A DNA stretch of 64,000 nt, from assembly GCA_030263295.1 (NCBI GenBank), contig SZOS01000012.1, forward strand, positions 1 to 64,000, given 5' to 3'. The position numbers and the translations under genes are program-made. Below the pieces are notes generated by a model. That model worked only from the letters and a program-made list of their open reading frames with translations. It ran no database searches and had not been told where the DNA came from. This stretch comes from Dokdonella_A sp014338185 (GTDB taxonomy: Bacteria > Pseudomonadota > Gammaproteobacteria > Xanthomonadales > Rhodanobacteraceae). Position 1 is the first letter of the stretch, and each line of letters opens with the position of its first letter. Of the stretch, positions 24,992 through 33,667 are shown one piece after another.

Positions 24992-27604
24992 TCAGGCCGC
25001 GCGGCTGGCGGCCATGAAGTCCTGCGCGAAGCGCTGCAGCACGCCGCCGGCCTCGTAGGTGGTCACGTCGTCGTCGGAATCGAGGCGGCAGGTGACCGGC
25101 ACCTGCTCGCTGCGCCCGTCGGGCCGATGGATGACCAGTGTGAGCGTCGCGCCCGGGCTGCGCTCGCCGCTGACGTCGAAGGTCTCGCGGCCGTCGAGCG
25201 CGAGCGTGGTGCGCGTGGTACCCGGCTCGAACTGCAGCGGCAGCACACCCATGCCGACGAGGTTCTGGCGATGGATGCGCTCGAAGCCCTCGGCCACGAT
25301 CGCCTCGACCCCGGCCAGGCGCACGCCCTTGGCCGCCCAGTCGCGGCTGCTGCCCTGGCCGTAGTCGGCGCCGGCGATCACGATGAGCGGCTGGCGGCGC
25401 TGCATGTAGGTCTCGATCGCCTCCCACATCCGCATCACGGTGCCGTCCGGCTCCACGCGCGCGAGCGAACCCTGCTTCACCGCGCCATCGACGATGGCCA
25501 TCTCGTTGATGAGCTTGGGATTGGCGAAGGTCGCGCGCTGCGCAGTGAGGTGGTCGCCGCGATGGGTGGCGTAGGAATTGAAATCCTCCTCGGGCAGGCC
25601 CATGCGCGCGAGGTACTCGCCCGCCGCACTGCTGGCGAGGATCGCGTTGCTGGGCGAGAGGTGGTCGGTGGTGATGTTGTCGCCCAGCAGCGCAAGCGGT
25701 CGCATGCCGCGCAAGGTGCGCGCACCGGCCAGCGCACCTTCCCAGTACGGCGGATTGCGGATGTAGGTGCTCTGCGCACGCCAGTCGTACAGCGGCTTGG
25801 CGCGCTCGCGCGCGCCGCCACGCGCGAACATCGGCTCGTAGATGCGCCGGAACTGCTCGGGCTTGACGCTCGCGCGCACCACCGCATCGACTTCGGCATC
25901 GCTGGGCCAGATGTCCTTGAGGCGCACCTCGCGCCCGTGCGCATCCACGCCGAGCACGTCCTTCTCGATGTCGAAGCGCACGGTGCCCGCGATCGCGTAG
26001 GCGATCACCAGCGGTGGGCTGGCGAGGAAGGCCTGCCTGGCATGGGGATGGATGCGGCCGTCGAAGTTGCGGTTGCCCGACAGCACCGCGGTCACGTACA
26101 GGTCGCGCTCGACCACCTCGCGCTGGATCGCCGGGTCGAGCGCGCCGCTCATGCCGTTGCAGGTGGTGCAGGCGAAGCCGACGATGCCGAAACCGAGCCG
26201 CTCGAGTTCGCCGAGCAGACCGGCTTCGCGCAGGTACAGCTCGACCGCCCTGGAGCCGGGCGCGAGCGAGGTCTTGACCCATGGCTTGCGCATCAGTCCG
26301 CGCGCGTTGGCGTTGCGCGCGAGCAGCGCCGCGGCGATCACGTTGCGCGGATTGGAGGTGTTGGTGCAGGAGGTGATCGCGGCGATGATCACCGCGCCGT
26401 CGGGAATCCGCCCCTGCGCCGCGTCGGCCAGCGCGCTGGCGAGCTTGGCCGGGTCGGCGATGCCGCGCTCGGCCAGCGCGGTGACCGGCAGGCGCCGGTG
26501 CGGATTGCTCGGCCCTGCCAGCGTGCGCGTGACGCCGGACAGGTCGAAATGCAACGTGCGTTCGTACTGCGCATCGGCCAGGTCGTCGGCCCAGAAGCCG
26601 CAATGGCGCGCATAGGTCTCCACCAGCCGCACCTGGGCCTCGTCGCGCCCGGTCAGGCGCAGGTAGTCGAGCGTGTTGTCGTCGATGAAGAACAGCGCCG
26701 CGGTGGCCCCGTACTCGGGCGCCATGTTGGAGATCGTGGCGCGATCGCCGATCGTGAGCGCGGCCGCCCCCGGACCGCGGAACTCCAGATACGCGCCCAC
26801 GACCTTTTCCCGGCGCAGGAACTCGGTCAAGGCCAGCACCACGTCGGTGGCGGTGATGCCCTCGCCCGGCCGGCCGTCCAGTTCCACCGCGATGATCTCG
26901 GGCAGGCGCATCATCGACGGCCGCCCGAGCATCACGCTCTCGGCCTCGAGCCCGCCCACGCCGACCGCGATCACGCCCAGCGCGTCCACGTGCGGCGTGT
27001 GGCTGTCGGTGCCCACGCAGGTGTCCGGGAAGGCCACGCCGTCGCGCACGTAGACCACGGGCGACATCTTCTCGAGGTTGATCTGGTGCATGATGCCGTT
27101 GCCGGCCGGGATCACGTCGACGTTGTCGAACGCGCGCTTGCACCAGTCGATGAAGTGGAAGCGGTCGGCGTTGCGCCGATCCTCGATCGCGCGGTTCTTG
27201 GCGAATGCGTCCTTGTCGAAACCCGGCGCCTCCACCGCGAGCGAGTGGTCGACGATGAGCTGCACCGGCACCACCGGGTTGACGCGGGCCGGATCACCGC
27301 CTTGCTTCGCAATCGCCTCGCGCAGTCCGGCGAGATCGACCAGCGCGGTCTGGCCGAGGATGTCGTGGCACACCACGCGCGCCGGGTACCAGGGAAAGTC
27401 CATGTCGCGGCGGCGCTCGACCAGCTGGCGCAGGCAGGCATCGATCTGGGCCGGCGCGGCGCAGCGCACGATGTTCTCGGCATGCACGCGCGCGGTGTAG
27501 GGCAGGCCCGCCCACGCCCCGGGGCGCAAGGCCTCGACCGCCGCGCGCGCGTCGAAACAGTCAAGCTCGGTGTTGGGCAGGGCGTGGCGATGGAGGCGGT
27601 TCAT
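24992..27604 (-). CDS. acnD: Fe/S-dependent 2-methylisocitrate dehydratase AcnD
   Basis: 870 residues. Aconitase-family protein with the three cluster cysteines at about 413 (TSCTNTSNP) and 479 and 482 (ACTTCNG); the swivel domain follows with GDNITTDHLSPS (about 638-649) and GADYGQGSSRDWAAKG. AcnD (not AcnA) is supported by the divergent N-terminus and by the co-occurrence of prpF, prpC and prpB. It converts 2-methylcitrate to trans-2-methylaconitate. The start MNRLHRHALPNTELD is at 27604. The gene is preceded on the same strand by the secreted beta-helix gene, not by prpC as in compact prp operons. Confidence 0.93.
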   Translation of the reverse strand: MNRLHRHALPNTELDCFDARAAVEALRPGAWAGLPYTARVHAENIVRCAAPAQIDACLRQLVERRRDMDFPWYPARVVCHDILGQTALVDLAGLREAIAKQGGDPARVNPVVPVQLIVDHSLAVEAPGFDKDAFAKNRAIEDRRNADRFHFIDWCKRAFDNVDVIPAGNGIMHQINLEKMSPVVYVRDGVAFPDTCVGTDSHTPHVDALGVIAVGVGGLEAESVMLGRPSMMRLPEIIAVELDGRPGEGITATDVVLALTEFLRREKVVGAYLEFRGPGAAALTIGDRATISNMAPEYGATAALFFIDDNTLDYLRLTGRDEAQVRLVETYARHCGFWADDLADAQYERTLHFDLSGVTRTLAGPSNPHRRLPVTALAERGIADPAKLASALADAAQGRIPDGAVIIAAITSCTNTSNPRNVIAAALLARNANARGLMRKPWVKTSLAPGSRAVELYLREAGLLGELERLGFGIVGFACTTCNGMSGALDPAIQREVVERDLYVTAVLSGNRNFDGRIHPHARQAFLASPPLVIAYAIAGTVRFDIEKDVLGVDAHGREVRLKDIWPSDAEVDAVVRASVKPEQFRRIYEPMFARGGARERAKPLYDWRAQSTYIRNPPYWEGALAGARTLRGMRPLALLGDNITTDHLSPSNAILASSAAGEYLARMGLPEEDFNSYATHRGDHLTAQRATFANPKLINEMAIVDGAVKQGSLARVEPDGTVMRMWEAIETYMQRRQPLIVIAGADYGQGSSRDWAAKGVRLAGVEAIVAEGFERIHRQNLVGMGVLPLQFEPGTTRTTLALDGRETFDVSGERSPGATLTLVIHRPDGRSEQVPVTCRLDSDDDVTTYEAGGVLQRFAQDFMAASRAA

Positions 27605-27762
27605 GGCGGTGGCTGGCGGCAGGCAAAGCGCCATTGTCGCCGATTGGCGGCCAACCGCGCTGCGCCGGAACCGCGACCACGCTCTGCGCAGCGCCGACGC
27701 GCCACCGGCCCGACGCCGCGCCCGCCGTGCATGCCGCCCGGGCCGCCACAGCGCCCATGGCG

Positions 27763-29301
27763 TCAGTATTCCCAGGCGCCGATGTCGATGGCGTTGCCGC
27801 GTACGCGCGCCCGGCCGCCAAAATCGAGCGGCCCGACGGGCAGGCTGCCCGCGGTGCTGCCGGCGTCGATCGCGGGCGAGGCCACGCCCAGGCGCAGGTC
27901 GGGCAGCAGCGGGTCGAGCAACAGCGGATCGGCGAACGGCGAATGGGCATCCTGCCCCGCGCCCGCGCGATAGCCGGCCAGGGAATCGTATTCGACGCCA
28001 CGCCAGATCCAGTACGAGCCGGCCGCGCCGGCGTCGGAGTAGTACAGGTTGTGGTCGAGCGCCGCGGGCGATGGCGTGTCACCGGTCCACGCGCTCACCA
28101 GCACGCCGGCCGCGCCTGCATGCACGAGGTTGTTCGCGAACAGGTTGTCGCTGGCGTGGAACTGGATCTGGAACTCGCCCGAGCCGGTGTCCTGCCGATC
28201 GTTGTGGAACAGCGTGTTGCCGAGGATCGTGACCTGGCTGCTGCCGCCGACGCCCGCGGCGTAGCCGCCGATGGAAATGCCCGCCGAGTTGCCGAAGTAG
28301 ACGAGGTTGTTGCGCACGATGACCTGGCTGCTGGTGCGCCCGGCATGTTCGCTGGCGACCTCGATGCCGATGTCGACGTGGTGCACGCGGTTGCGCTCGA
28401 TGAGGATGCGCGTGCCACCATCGACGTAGATGCCATCGGCGGCATATTCGTTGCCGTAGGCCGGGTTGCCGTACGAGCTGATGTTGTAGACGGTGTTGCC
28501 GCTGATCACGCCATCGCGCGCCTGGTCCCAGGCGGGATCGGGCGCAACGCCCTCGAAGCCGATCGCGCCGATGCCGATATTGTTGGTGTCGTGCACGAGG
28601 TTGTCGCTGATGATCCAGTGCTCGACGTTGCCGTCGAGCGAGAACGACTCGCTGCAGCCGAGCACGAGGTGGTCGATCTCGTTGCCCGCGATCACCAGCT
28701 GGTTGATCGACTCGGGCGCGCGCGTGCCGTCGACCTTGAGACCGAAGGCGTTGGCGGCACAGCCGTTGCCGGTGTTGCGGATGTCGTGGATGTGGTTGCC
28801 AAGCAGGCGGATATGGCTGCCGGCGCCGGTCAGGTACAGGCCGATCGGCACCTTGGCGGTCGAGGCGGTCACGTAATTGCGCAGTTCCAGTCCGCGCACG
28901 GTCACGTGGCTCACGTCGATGAGGGTGAGGAGTCCGTACTGGCCGTCCGGGATCGGCAGGCCCGCGCCGTCGATCACCGCAGCCTCGCCCGGCACCGCCT
29001 GCAGCACGATCGGCCCGGCCGCCGCCGAGCCCGAGCGGGTGAGCGTGACCAGTTCGTTGTACACGCCCTCGCGCACGCACACCACCGTGCCCGCGTCCGC
29101 CAGGTCCACGGCATGCTGCAGCGTGCGCCACGGCGCGGTGAGGCTGCCATCGTTGCTGTCGGCGCCCGTGGGCGCCACGTAGTAGGCCTGCGCGGGCACG
29201 CGCTCGAAGCCGCTGGCGAACAACGTGTCGCCCGGTCGCTCGCACTCGCCCGCGCTCGCAGTCGTGGCCAGCAACCACAGCATCGGCAGCAGTGCGCGCA
29301 T
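27763..29301 (-). CDS. Secreted right-handed beta-helix protein with N-terminal tag
   Basis: 512 residues. Signal peptide MRALLPMLWLLATTASAG, then ECERPGDTLFASGFERVPA containing the tag, then YYVAPTGADSNDGSLTAPWRTLQHAVDLA, the start of the DUF1565/pectate-lyase-9-like parallel beta-helix. Repeated N-rich rungs (ISDNLVHDTNN, ISGNTVYNISS, IRNNLVYFGNS-like) run to about residue 430 and the protein ends IDIGAWEY. Such proteins are polysaccharide lyases or binding proteins; no substrate is visible. The start at 29301 is fixed by the signal peptide. Divergent from fadH, with a 115-base spacer. Confidence 0.82.
   Translation of the reverse strand: MRALLPMLWLLATTASAGECERPGDTLFASGFERVPAQAYYVAPTGADSNDGSLTAPWRTLQHAVDLADAGTVVCVREGVYNELVTLTRSGSAAAGPIVLQAVPGEAAVIDGAGLPIPDGQYGLLTLIDVSHVTVRGLELRNYVTASTAKVPIGLYLTGAGSHIRLLGNHIHDIRNTGNGCAANAFGLKVDGTRAPESINQLVIAGNEIDHLVLGCSESFSLDGNVEHWIISDNLVHDTNNIGIGAIGFEGVAPDPAWDQARDGVISGNTVYNISSYGNPAYGNEYAADGIYVDGGTRILIERNRVHHVDIGIEVASEHAGRTSSQVIVRNNLVYFGNSAGISIGGYAAGVGGSSQVTILGNTLFHNDRQDTGSGEFQIQFHASDNLFANNLVHAGAAGVLVSAWTGDTPSPAALDHNLYYSDAGAAGSYWIWRGVEYDSLAGYRAGAGQDAHSPFADPLLLDPLLPDLRLGVASPAIDAGSTAGSLPVGPLDFGGRARVRGNAIDIGAWEY
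29203..29229 (-). other. Tag motif, N-terminal copy: D-T-L-F-A-S-G-F-E
   Basis: Residues 25-33 of the beta-helix protein, a few residues after the predicted signal-peptide cleavage site and before the YYVAPTG start of the beta-helix domain. A Cys two codons after the Gly18 of the signal (Cys20) is close by but the context is not a clean lipobox. Confidence 0.6.
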
Positions 29302-29416
29302 GTCCGGTCCCCTTGCACGGTGCGCACGAGCATCGCACGAGCCGCGCGGCGCTGCTTGCGGCGTGGTCGCATTCCCGGCATCTTCATACGATCGTTTGAA
29401 TCGGTGCCACCCTGCC

Positions 29417-31429
29417 ATGCCCTACCCGCACCTGCTGGCGCCGCTCGACCTCGGCCATGTGACCCTGCCCAATCGCGTACTGATGGGTTCGATGCACACC
29501 GGGCTGGAGGACCGCGCGCGCGACTACGGCAAGCTCGCCGCCTACTTCGCCGAACGCGCGCGCGGCGGGGTCGGGCTCATCGTCACCGGCGGCATCGCGC
29601 CCAGCATCCAGGGCTGGCTGGCGCCGCTGGGCGGGCGGCTGTCCATGCCCTGGCATGTCGCGCGCCATCGCCAGGTCACGCGCGCGGTGCACGGCGAGGG
29701 CGGCCGTATCTGCCTGCAGATCCTGCACGGCGGGCGCTACGGCTACCACCCGCTGTCGGTGGCTCCGTCACCGATCAAGGCCCCGATCACGCCGTTCACG
29801 CCGCGCGCGCTGAGCGCCCGCGGCATCGAGCGCACCATCGGCGACTTCGTCAATTGCGCGCGCAAGGCACAGGATGCGGGCTACGACGGTGTCGAGGTGA
29901 TGGGCTCGGAAGGTTATCTCATCAACGAGTTCCTGGCCGAGCGCAGCAACCGGCGCAACGACGACTGGGGCGGCAGCGTCGAGCGCCGCCAGCGCTTCCC
30001 GGTCGAGATCGTGCGGCGCATGCGCGCGGCGGTCGGCTCCGACTTCATCATCATCTACCGGCTGTCGATGCTCGACCTGGTCGAAGGCGGCCAGTCCTGG
30101 GACGAGGTCGTGGCGCTCGCGCGCAAGGTCGAGGCCGCCGGCGCGAGCCTCATCAACAGCGGCATCGGCTGGCACGAATCGCGCGTACCGACCATCGTGA
30201 CCAGCGTGCCGCGCGCGGCGTTCAGCTGGGTCACGCGCCGGCTCAAGGGCGAGGTGGCAATCCCGCTGATCACGAGCAACCGCATCAACATGCCGGAGGT
30301 GGCCGAGCGCATCCTCGCCGCGGGCGATGCCGACCTGGTGTCGATGGCGCGGCCGTTCCTGGCCGACCCGCAATGGGTCGCCAAGGCGCGCGCCGGTCGC
30401 GCCGACGACATCAACACCTGCATCGCCTGCAACCAGGCCTGCCTCGATCACGTGTTCGAGCACAAGCGCGCCAGCTGCCTGGTCAACCCGCGCGCCTGCC
30501 ACGAAACCGAGTTGCGGCTCGAACCGGCGCAGGCGCGCAAGCGCATCGCGGTGGTGGGCGCGGGCCCGGCCGGCCTCGCCTGCGCCACCACGCTGGCCGA
30601 GCGCGGCCACGCGGTGACCCTGTTCGAGCAGGCCGAGCGCATCGGCGGCCAGTTCAACCTCGCCATGCGCATTCCCGGCAAGGAGGAATTCGCACAGACG
30701 CTGCGCCATTTCGCGCGCCGCATCGACCAGACCGGAGTCGAACTGCGCCTGTCCACGCGCGCCGATGCGCCGATGCTGCGCGACTTCGACGAGGTGGTGC
30801 TTGCGAGCGGAGTGCGGCCACGCACGCTGTCGCTGCCGGGCGCGGACCGCGCCAACGTGCTCAGCTACCTCGACGTGCTGCAGGACCACGCCGCGGTGGG
30901 GCCGCGCGTGGCCATCATCGGTGCCGGCGGCATCGGCTTCGACGTGGCCGAGTTCCTGGTCGAGAACGCACCCTCGCCCACCACCGACATCGCGCGCTGG
31001 AGCCGCGAATGGGGCGTGGACATGAGCCTGCAGGCGCGTGCGGGCCTGCTGCCACCCGCCCCGGCGCCGCCCGAGCGCGAGCTGTGGCTGCTGCAACGCA
31101 CGCCGGGCAAGCCGGGCAAGCGCCTCAACCGCACCACCGGCTGGGTGCATCGCGCCACGCTCGCGGCCAAGCGCGTGACCATGCTTGGCGGGGTCGGTTA
31201 CGAGCGCATCGACGAGGCCGGCCTGCACCTGCGCATCGATGGCGCGGCGCGCTGCCTGGCGGTCGACACCATCGTGGTGTGCGCGGGACAGGAGTCCAAC
31301 CGCGAGCTGCAGTCCGCGCTCGCCGCGATCGGCCGCAGCGTGCATCGGATCGGCGGCGCCGACCTCGCGACGGAGCTCGATGCCAAGCGCGCAATCGACC
31401 AGGGCACGCGCCTGGCGGCGCGGCTGTGA
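29417..31429 (+). CDS. fadH: 2,4-dienoyl-CoA reductase FadH
   Basis: 670 residues, the two-part architecture of FadH: an N-terminal FMN TIM barrel (Old Yellow family, about 1-330), a four-cysteine iron-sulfur site (Cys335, Cys338, Cys342 and Cys354, the same numbering as the E. coli enzyme), and C-terminal FAD/NADPH domains with VVGAGPAGLACATTLAERGH (about 376-395) and IIGAGGIGFDVAEFL. It reduces 2,4-dienoyl-CoA esters during beta-oxidation of polyunsaturated fatty acids. Odd-chain oxidation yields propionyl-CoA, which suits the surrounding methylcitrate genes. No ribosome site is obvious before the ATG. Confidence 0.93.
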   Translation: MPYPHLLAPLDLGHVTLPNRVLMGSMHTGLEDRARDYGKLAAYFAERARGGVGLIVTGGIAPSIQGWLAPLGGRLSMPWHVARHRQVTRAVHGEGGRICLQILHGGRYGYHPLSVAPSPIKAPITPFTPRALSARGIERTIGDFVNCARKAQDAGYDGVEVMGSEGYLINEFLAERSNRRNDDWGGSVERRQRFPVEIVRRMRAAVGSDFIIIYRLSMLDLVEGGQSWDEVVALARKVEAAGASLINSGIGWHESRVPTIVTSVPRAAFSWVTRRLKGEVAIPLITSNRINMPEVAERILAAGDADLVSMARPFLADPQWVAKARAGRADDINTCIACNQACLDHVFEHKRASCLVNPRACHETELRLEPAQARKRIAVVGAGPAGLACATTLAERGHAVTLFEQAERIGGQFNLAMRIPGKEEFAQTLRHFARRIDQTGVELRLSTRADAPMLRDFDEVVLASGVRPRTLSLPGADRANVLSYLDVLQDHAAVGPRVAIIGAGGIGFDVAEFLVENAPSPTTDIARWSREWGVDMSLQARAGLLPPAPAPPERELWLLQRTPGKPGKRLNRTTGWVHRATLAAKRVTMLGGVGYERIDEAGLHLRIDGAARCLAVDTIVVCAGQESNRELQSALAAIGRSVHRIGGADLATELDAKRAIDQGTRLAARL

Positions 31430-31529
31430 GCACAGGCCGGTTGTGCGGCGAGTCGGCGTCGCGTAGCGTGGACCGCGGGGCGCCGGCCATCGTGGCGGCG
31501 CAGGATGTGCGAAGGAAGGGGGCGGTCGG

Positions 31530-32276
31530 GTGATCGGACGTGGACTCTTGTTGCTGCTGTGCCTGCTGCCGGCTGCCTGCGCGACACATCGCGCGCCGCC
31601 GGCCGCGCCGCCCGCCGGCGCGGTGTTCCGCATCGAGCCGGTGCGGCCGATCACCGAACTGCTGCCGATCGCCCTGGCGGCGACGCCACCCACCGAAACG
31701 GGCCGGTTCCACCCGTCCGACCTCGTGGAGCTGGTCCGGCTCGACCCCACGCTGCGCCTGGACATCCGCTATGCCGGCAGCGACAACTTCCTTGGCACGC
31801 CGCTGTACAGCCAGGCCCGCGCGTTCCTGCAGCGCCCGGCCGCCGAGGCTCTGGTGCGCGTGCAACAGTCGCTGGCACGCGAGGGGCTGGGCCTGCTCGT
31901 CTTCGATGGCTACCGGCCGTGGTACGTGACGCGGATGTTCTGGGACGCCACGCCCGAACATCAGCACCACTTCGTGGGTGATCCGGTCAAGGGCTCGCGC
32001 CACAACCGCGGTTGCGCGGTCGACCTCACGCTGGTGGACCTGCGCAGCGGCAAGCCGCTGCCGATGCCGAGCCTGTACGATGAGTTCACCGAGCGCGCCT
32101 ATCCCGCCTATGCCGGCGGCAGCGCGCAGGAGCGCGCCAACCGTGACCATCTGCGCGCGGCGATGGAGCGCGAAGGCTTCACGGTCTACGAGTTCGAGTG
32201 GTGGCATTTCGACTACCGCGACTGGCAGTCGTGGCCGATCGGCAACCTGCGCTTCGAGGACATCGAACGGCGCTGA
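31530..32276 (+). CDS. D-alanyl-D-alanine dipeptidase, lipoprotein (VanX/DdpX type)
   Basis: 248 residues, GTG start with a strong AAGGAAGGGGG ribosome site. The N-terminus MIGRGLLLLLCLLPAAC gives a lipobox with Cys17. The zinc peptidase residues are visible: His158 and Asp165 in SRHNRGCAVDLTL, Glu223 and His226 in EFEWWHFDY, the M15D/VanX pattern. These enzymes cleave D-Ala-D-Ala; outside vancomycin clusters (DdpX) the usual role is peptidoglycan dipeptide turnover. There is no ddp or van cluster here. It follows fadH by about 100 bases and may share its transcript. Confidence 0.86.
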   Translation: MIGRGLLLLLCLLPAACATHRAPPAAPPAGAVFRIEPVRPITELLPIALAATPPTETGRFHPSDLVELVRLDPTLRLDIRYAGSDNFLGTPLYSQARAFLQRPAAEALVRVQQSLAREGLGLLVFDGYRPWYVTRMFWDATPEHQHHFVGDPVKGSRHNRGCAVDLTLVDLRSGKPLPMPSLYDEFTERAYPAYAGGSAQERANRDHLRAAMEREGFTVYEFEWWHFDYRDWQSWPIGNLRFEDIERR

Positions 32277-32360
32277 CGCGCGCCACCGGCACTTGTTTTG
32301 TCGCCCCCGCGCCACCATCTCGGCGCCTGCCAATGGTTTTCCACCGCACAAGGACATCCA

Positions 32361-32966
32361 ATGAAGCTGTTCACCTCCCCGGGCGCCTGCTCGACCGCCG
32401 ACCACATCGTGCTCGAATGGATCGGCAAGCCCTATGACGTCCAGGTCGTCACGCGCGAAATGCGCGCCACGCCCGAGTTCCGCGCGATCAATCCGGCCGG
32501 CGCGGTGCCCGCGCTGGAGCACGATGGCTGGGTGCTGACCCAGAACATGGCAATTCTGCACTACCTGACCGACCTCAATCCCGAAGCCGGGCTCGATGGC
32601 GACGGCACCGCCAAGGGCCGGGCCGAAGTCAACCGCTGGCTCGCGTTCGTCAATGCCGACGTGCATCCCGCGTTCAAGCCGCTGTTCGGCGCGACCGCCT
32701 ACCTCGACGACGCCGCAGCGGTCGACAAGAGCAAGGACAATGCGCGCGCCACGCTGCGCACCCTGTTCGGTCGCGCCGACGCGCAGCTGGGCAAGCATGA
32801 GTGGATCGCGGGCGGGTCGCGCTCGATCGCCGACCCCTACCTGTTCATCACCGCGCGTTGGGCCAAGGGCACGGGCGTGGACCTGAGCGGCTACGACAAC
32901 CTCGCGCGTTTCTGCGCGCGCATGGAGGCCGACCCGGCGGTGCAAAAGGTGCTCGCGGTCCAGTAG
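32361..32966 (+). CDS. Glutathione S-transferase
   Basis: 201 residues, one N-terminal thioredoxin-like domain (MKLFTSPGACSTADHIVLEW, with the SPGACS active-site segment typical of beta-class GSTs, then PAGAVPALEHDGWVLTQNMAILHYL) and a C-terminal helical domain. Beta-class enzymes use a Cys near residue 10 and Ser near residue 11 instead of Tyr; Cys10 is present. Cytosolic detoxification or disulfide handling is expected; the natural substrate is unknown. The start at 32361 has AAGGA upstream. Confidence 0.93.
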   Translation: MKLFTSPGACSTADHIVLEWIGKPYDVQVVTREMRATPEFRAINPAGAVPALEHDGWVLTQNMAILHYLTDLNPEAGLDGDGTAKGRAEVNRWLAFVNADVHPAFKPLFGATAYLDDAAAVDKSKDNARATLRTLFGRADAQLGKHEWIAGGSRSIADPYLFITARWAKGTGVDLSGYDNLARFCARMEADPAVQKVLAVQ

Positions 32967-33009
32967 CAAGACCGCTGTCGGCCGCGCGCTGCATTCACGC
33001 GCGCCAAGC

Positions 33010-33040
33010 CACGTGGCCGGTCCTGATGGCCGGCCGCGTG
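33010..33040. terminator. Bidirectional hairpin between gst and the hypothetical gene
   Basis: Eleven-base arms (33010-33020 and 33030-33040) with one G-T-type mismatch and a 9-base loop, located between two convergent genes. No T-tract on either side. Confidence 0.5.
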
Positions 33041-33083
33041 CGGTCAGTGGTGATGTGCGCGATGCCCAACCCGCGGCGGCGGG

Positions 33084-33557
33084 TCAGGCCACCGAGCTGC
33101 GCACGATGGACTCCCACTGCTGCGCGAACTCCGGCGAGCGCGCCTTGGCGACCGCCGCGCTCACCTCGGGCAGCAACTGCAGCAGGTCGTCGATGTCCGC
33201 GCAGCGCTCGATGCGCAGCTGGGTCATGAAACCGCGCATGCCCAGGTATGAACGCACGCCCTCCGACATCAGTCCGCTCAGGGTGATGAAGCGGATGGCC
33301 GCATCCGAGGGTGCCGGTTCGGCATTGGCCGCGGCCGTACGCGGTGCATCGGGTCCGGCCATTGCGATGAGGCCAAGCGCCTGCAGCTGCTCGAGCGCAT
33401 CGCCGGGCGCGTGGAGCGACGCGGCGAAGCGGCGCAAGGTGGCCAGGTCGCGCTGCCCGTCCACCAGCAACAGCAGCGAGCGCACCGGCGAAGCGAGCTT
33501 GTGCTGGCGTTGTCCGACCTCGGCGCGACCCAGGTCGGTTTTCCCATACGTGGCCAT
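33084..33557 (-). CDS. Conserved hypothetical protein
   Basis: 157 residues, no signal peptide or membrane segment. The N-terminal half contains SLLLLVDGQRDLATLRRFAASL followed by a short winged-helix-like stretch and an ALGLIAMAG turn; the rest is helical and ends SPEFAQQWESIVRSSVA. I do not recognise a named family. The pattern of R-S-L-L-x-L-V-D-G-x-R-x-L resembles small proteobacterial proteins of unknown role. It lies 110 bases upstream of prpC on the same strand. A cytosolic regulator is conceivable but unsupported. Confidence 0.6.
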   Translation of the reverse strand: MATYGKTDLGRAEVGQRQHKLASPVRSLLLLVDGQRDLATLRRFAASLHAPGDALEQLQALGLIAMAGPDAPRTAAANAEPAPSDAAIRFITLSGLMSEGVRSYLGMRGFMTQLRIERCADIDDLLQLLPEVSAAVAKARSPEFAQQWESIVRSSVA

Positions 33558-33667
33558 CCAATCCCCTGTCCGTGCCCGTCTGGCGCCAGTATGCGGGCAA
33601 GGCCGCCGGCGTCAAGGGAGGGCCGCACTCGCGGCCGTCCTGCGCCGCGGCGCGCCGCGTGCCCGGG

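Noticed and set aside
27634..31533. A 1299-codon open frame on the plus strand
   Set aside because: It runs antisense through the beta-helix gene and then in another frame across fadH. Its translation is low in complexity (Arg, Ala, Gly, His-rich) with no domain. In GC-rich DNA such frames are common shadows.
31125..32969. A 614-codon open frame on the minus strand
   Set aside because: Antisense to fadH, the DdpX-like lipoprotein and the GST, all of which have intact active-site residues.
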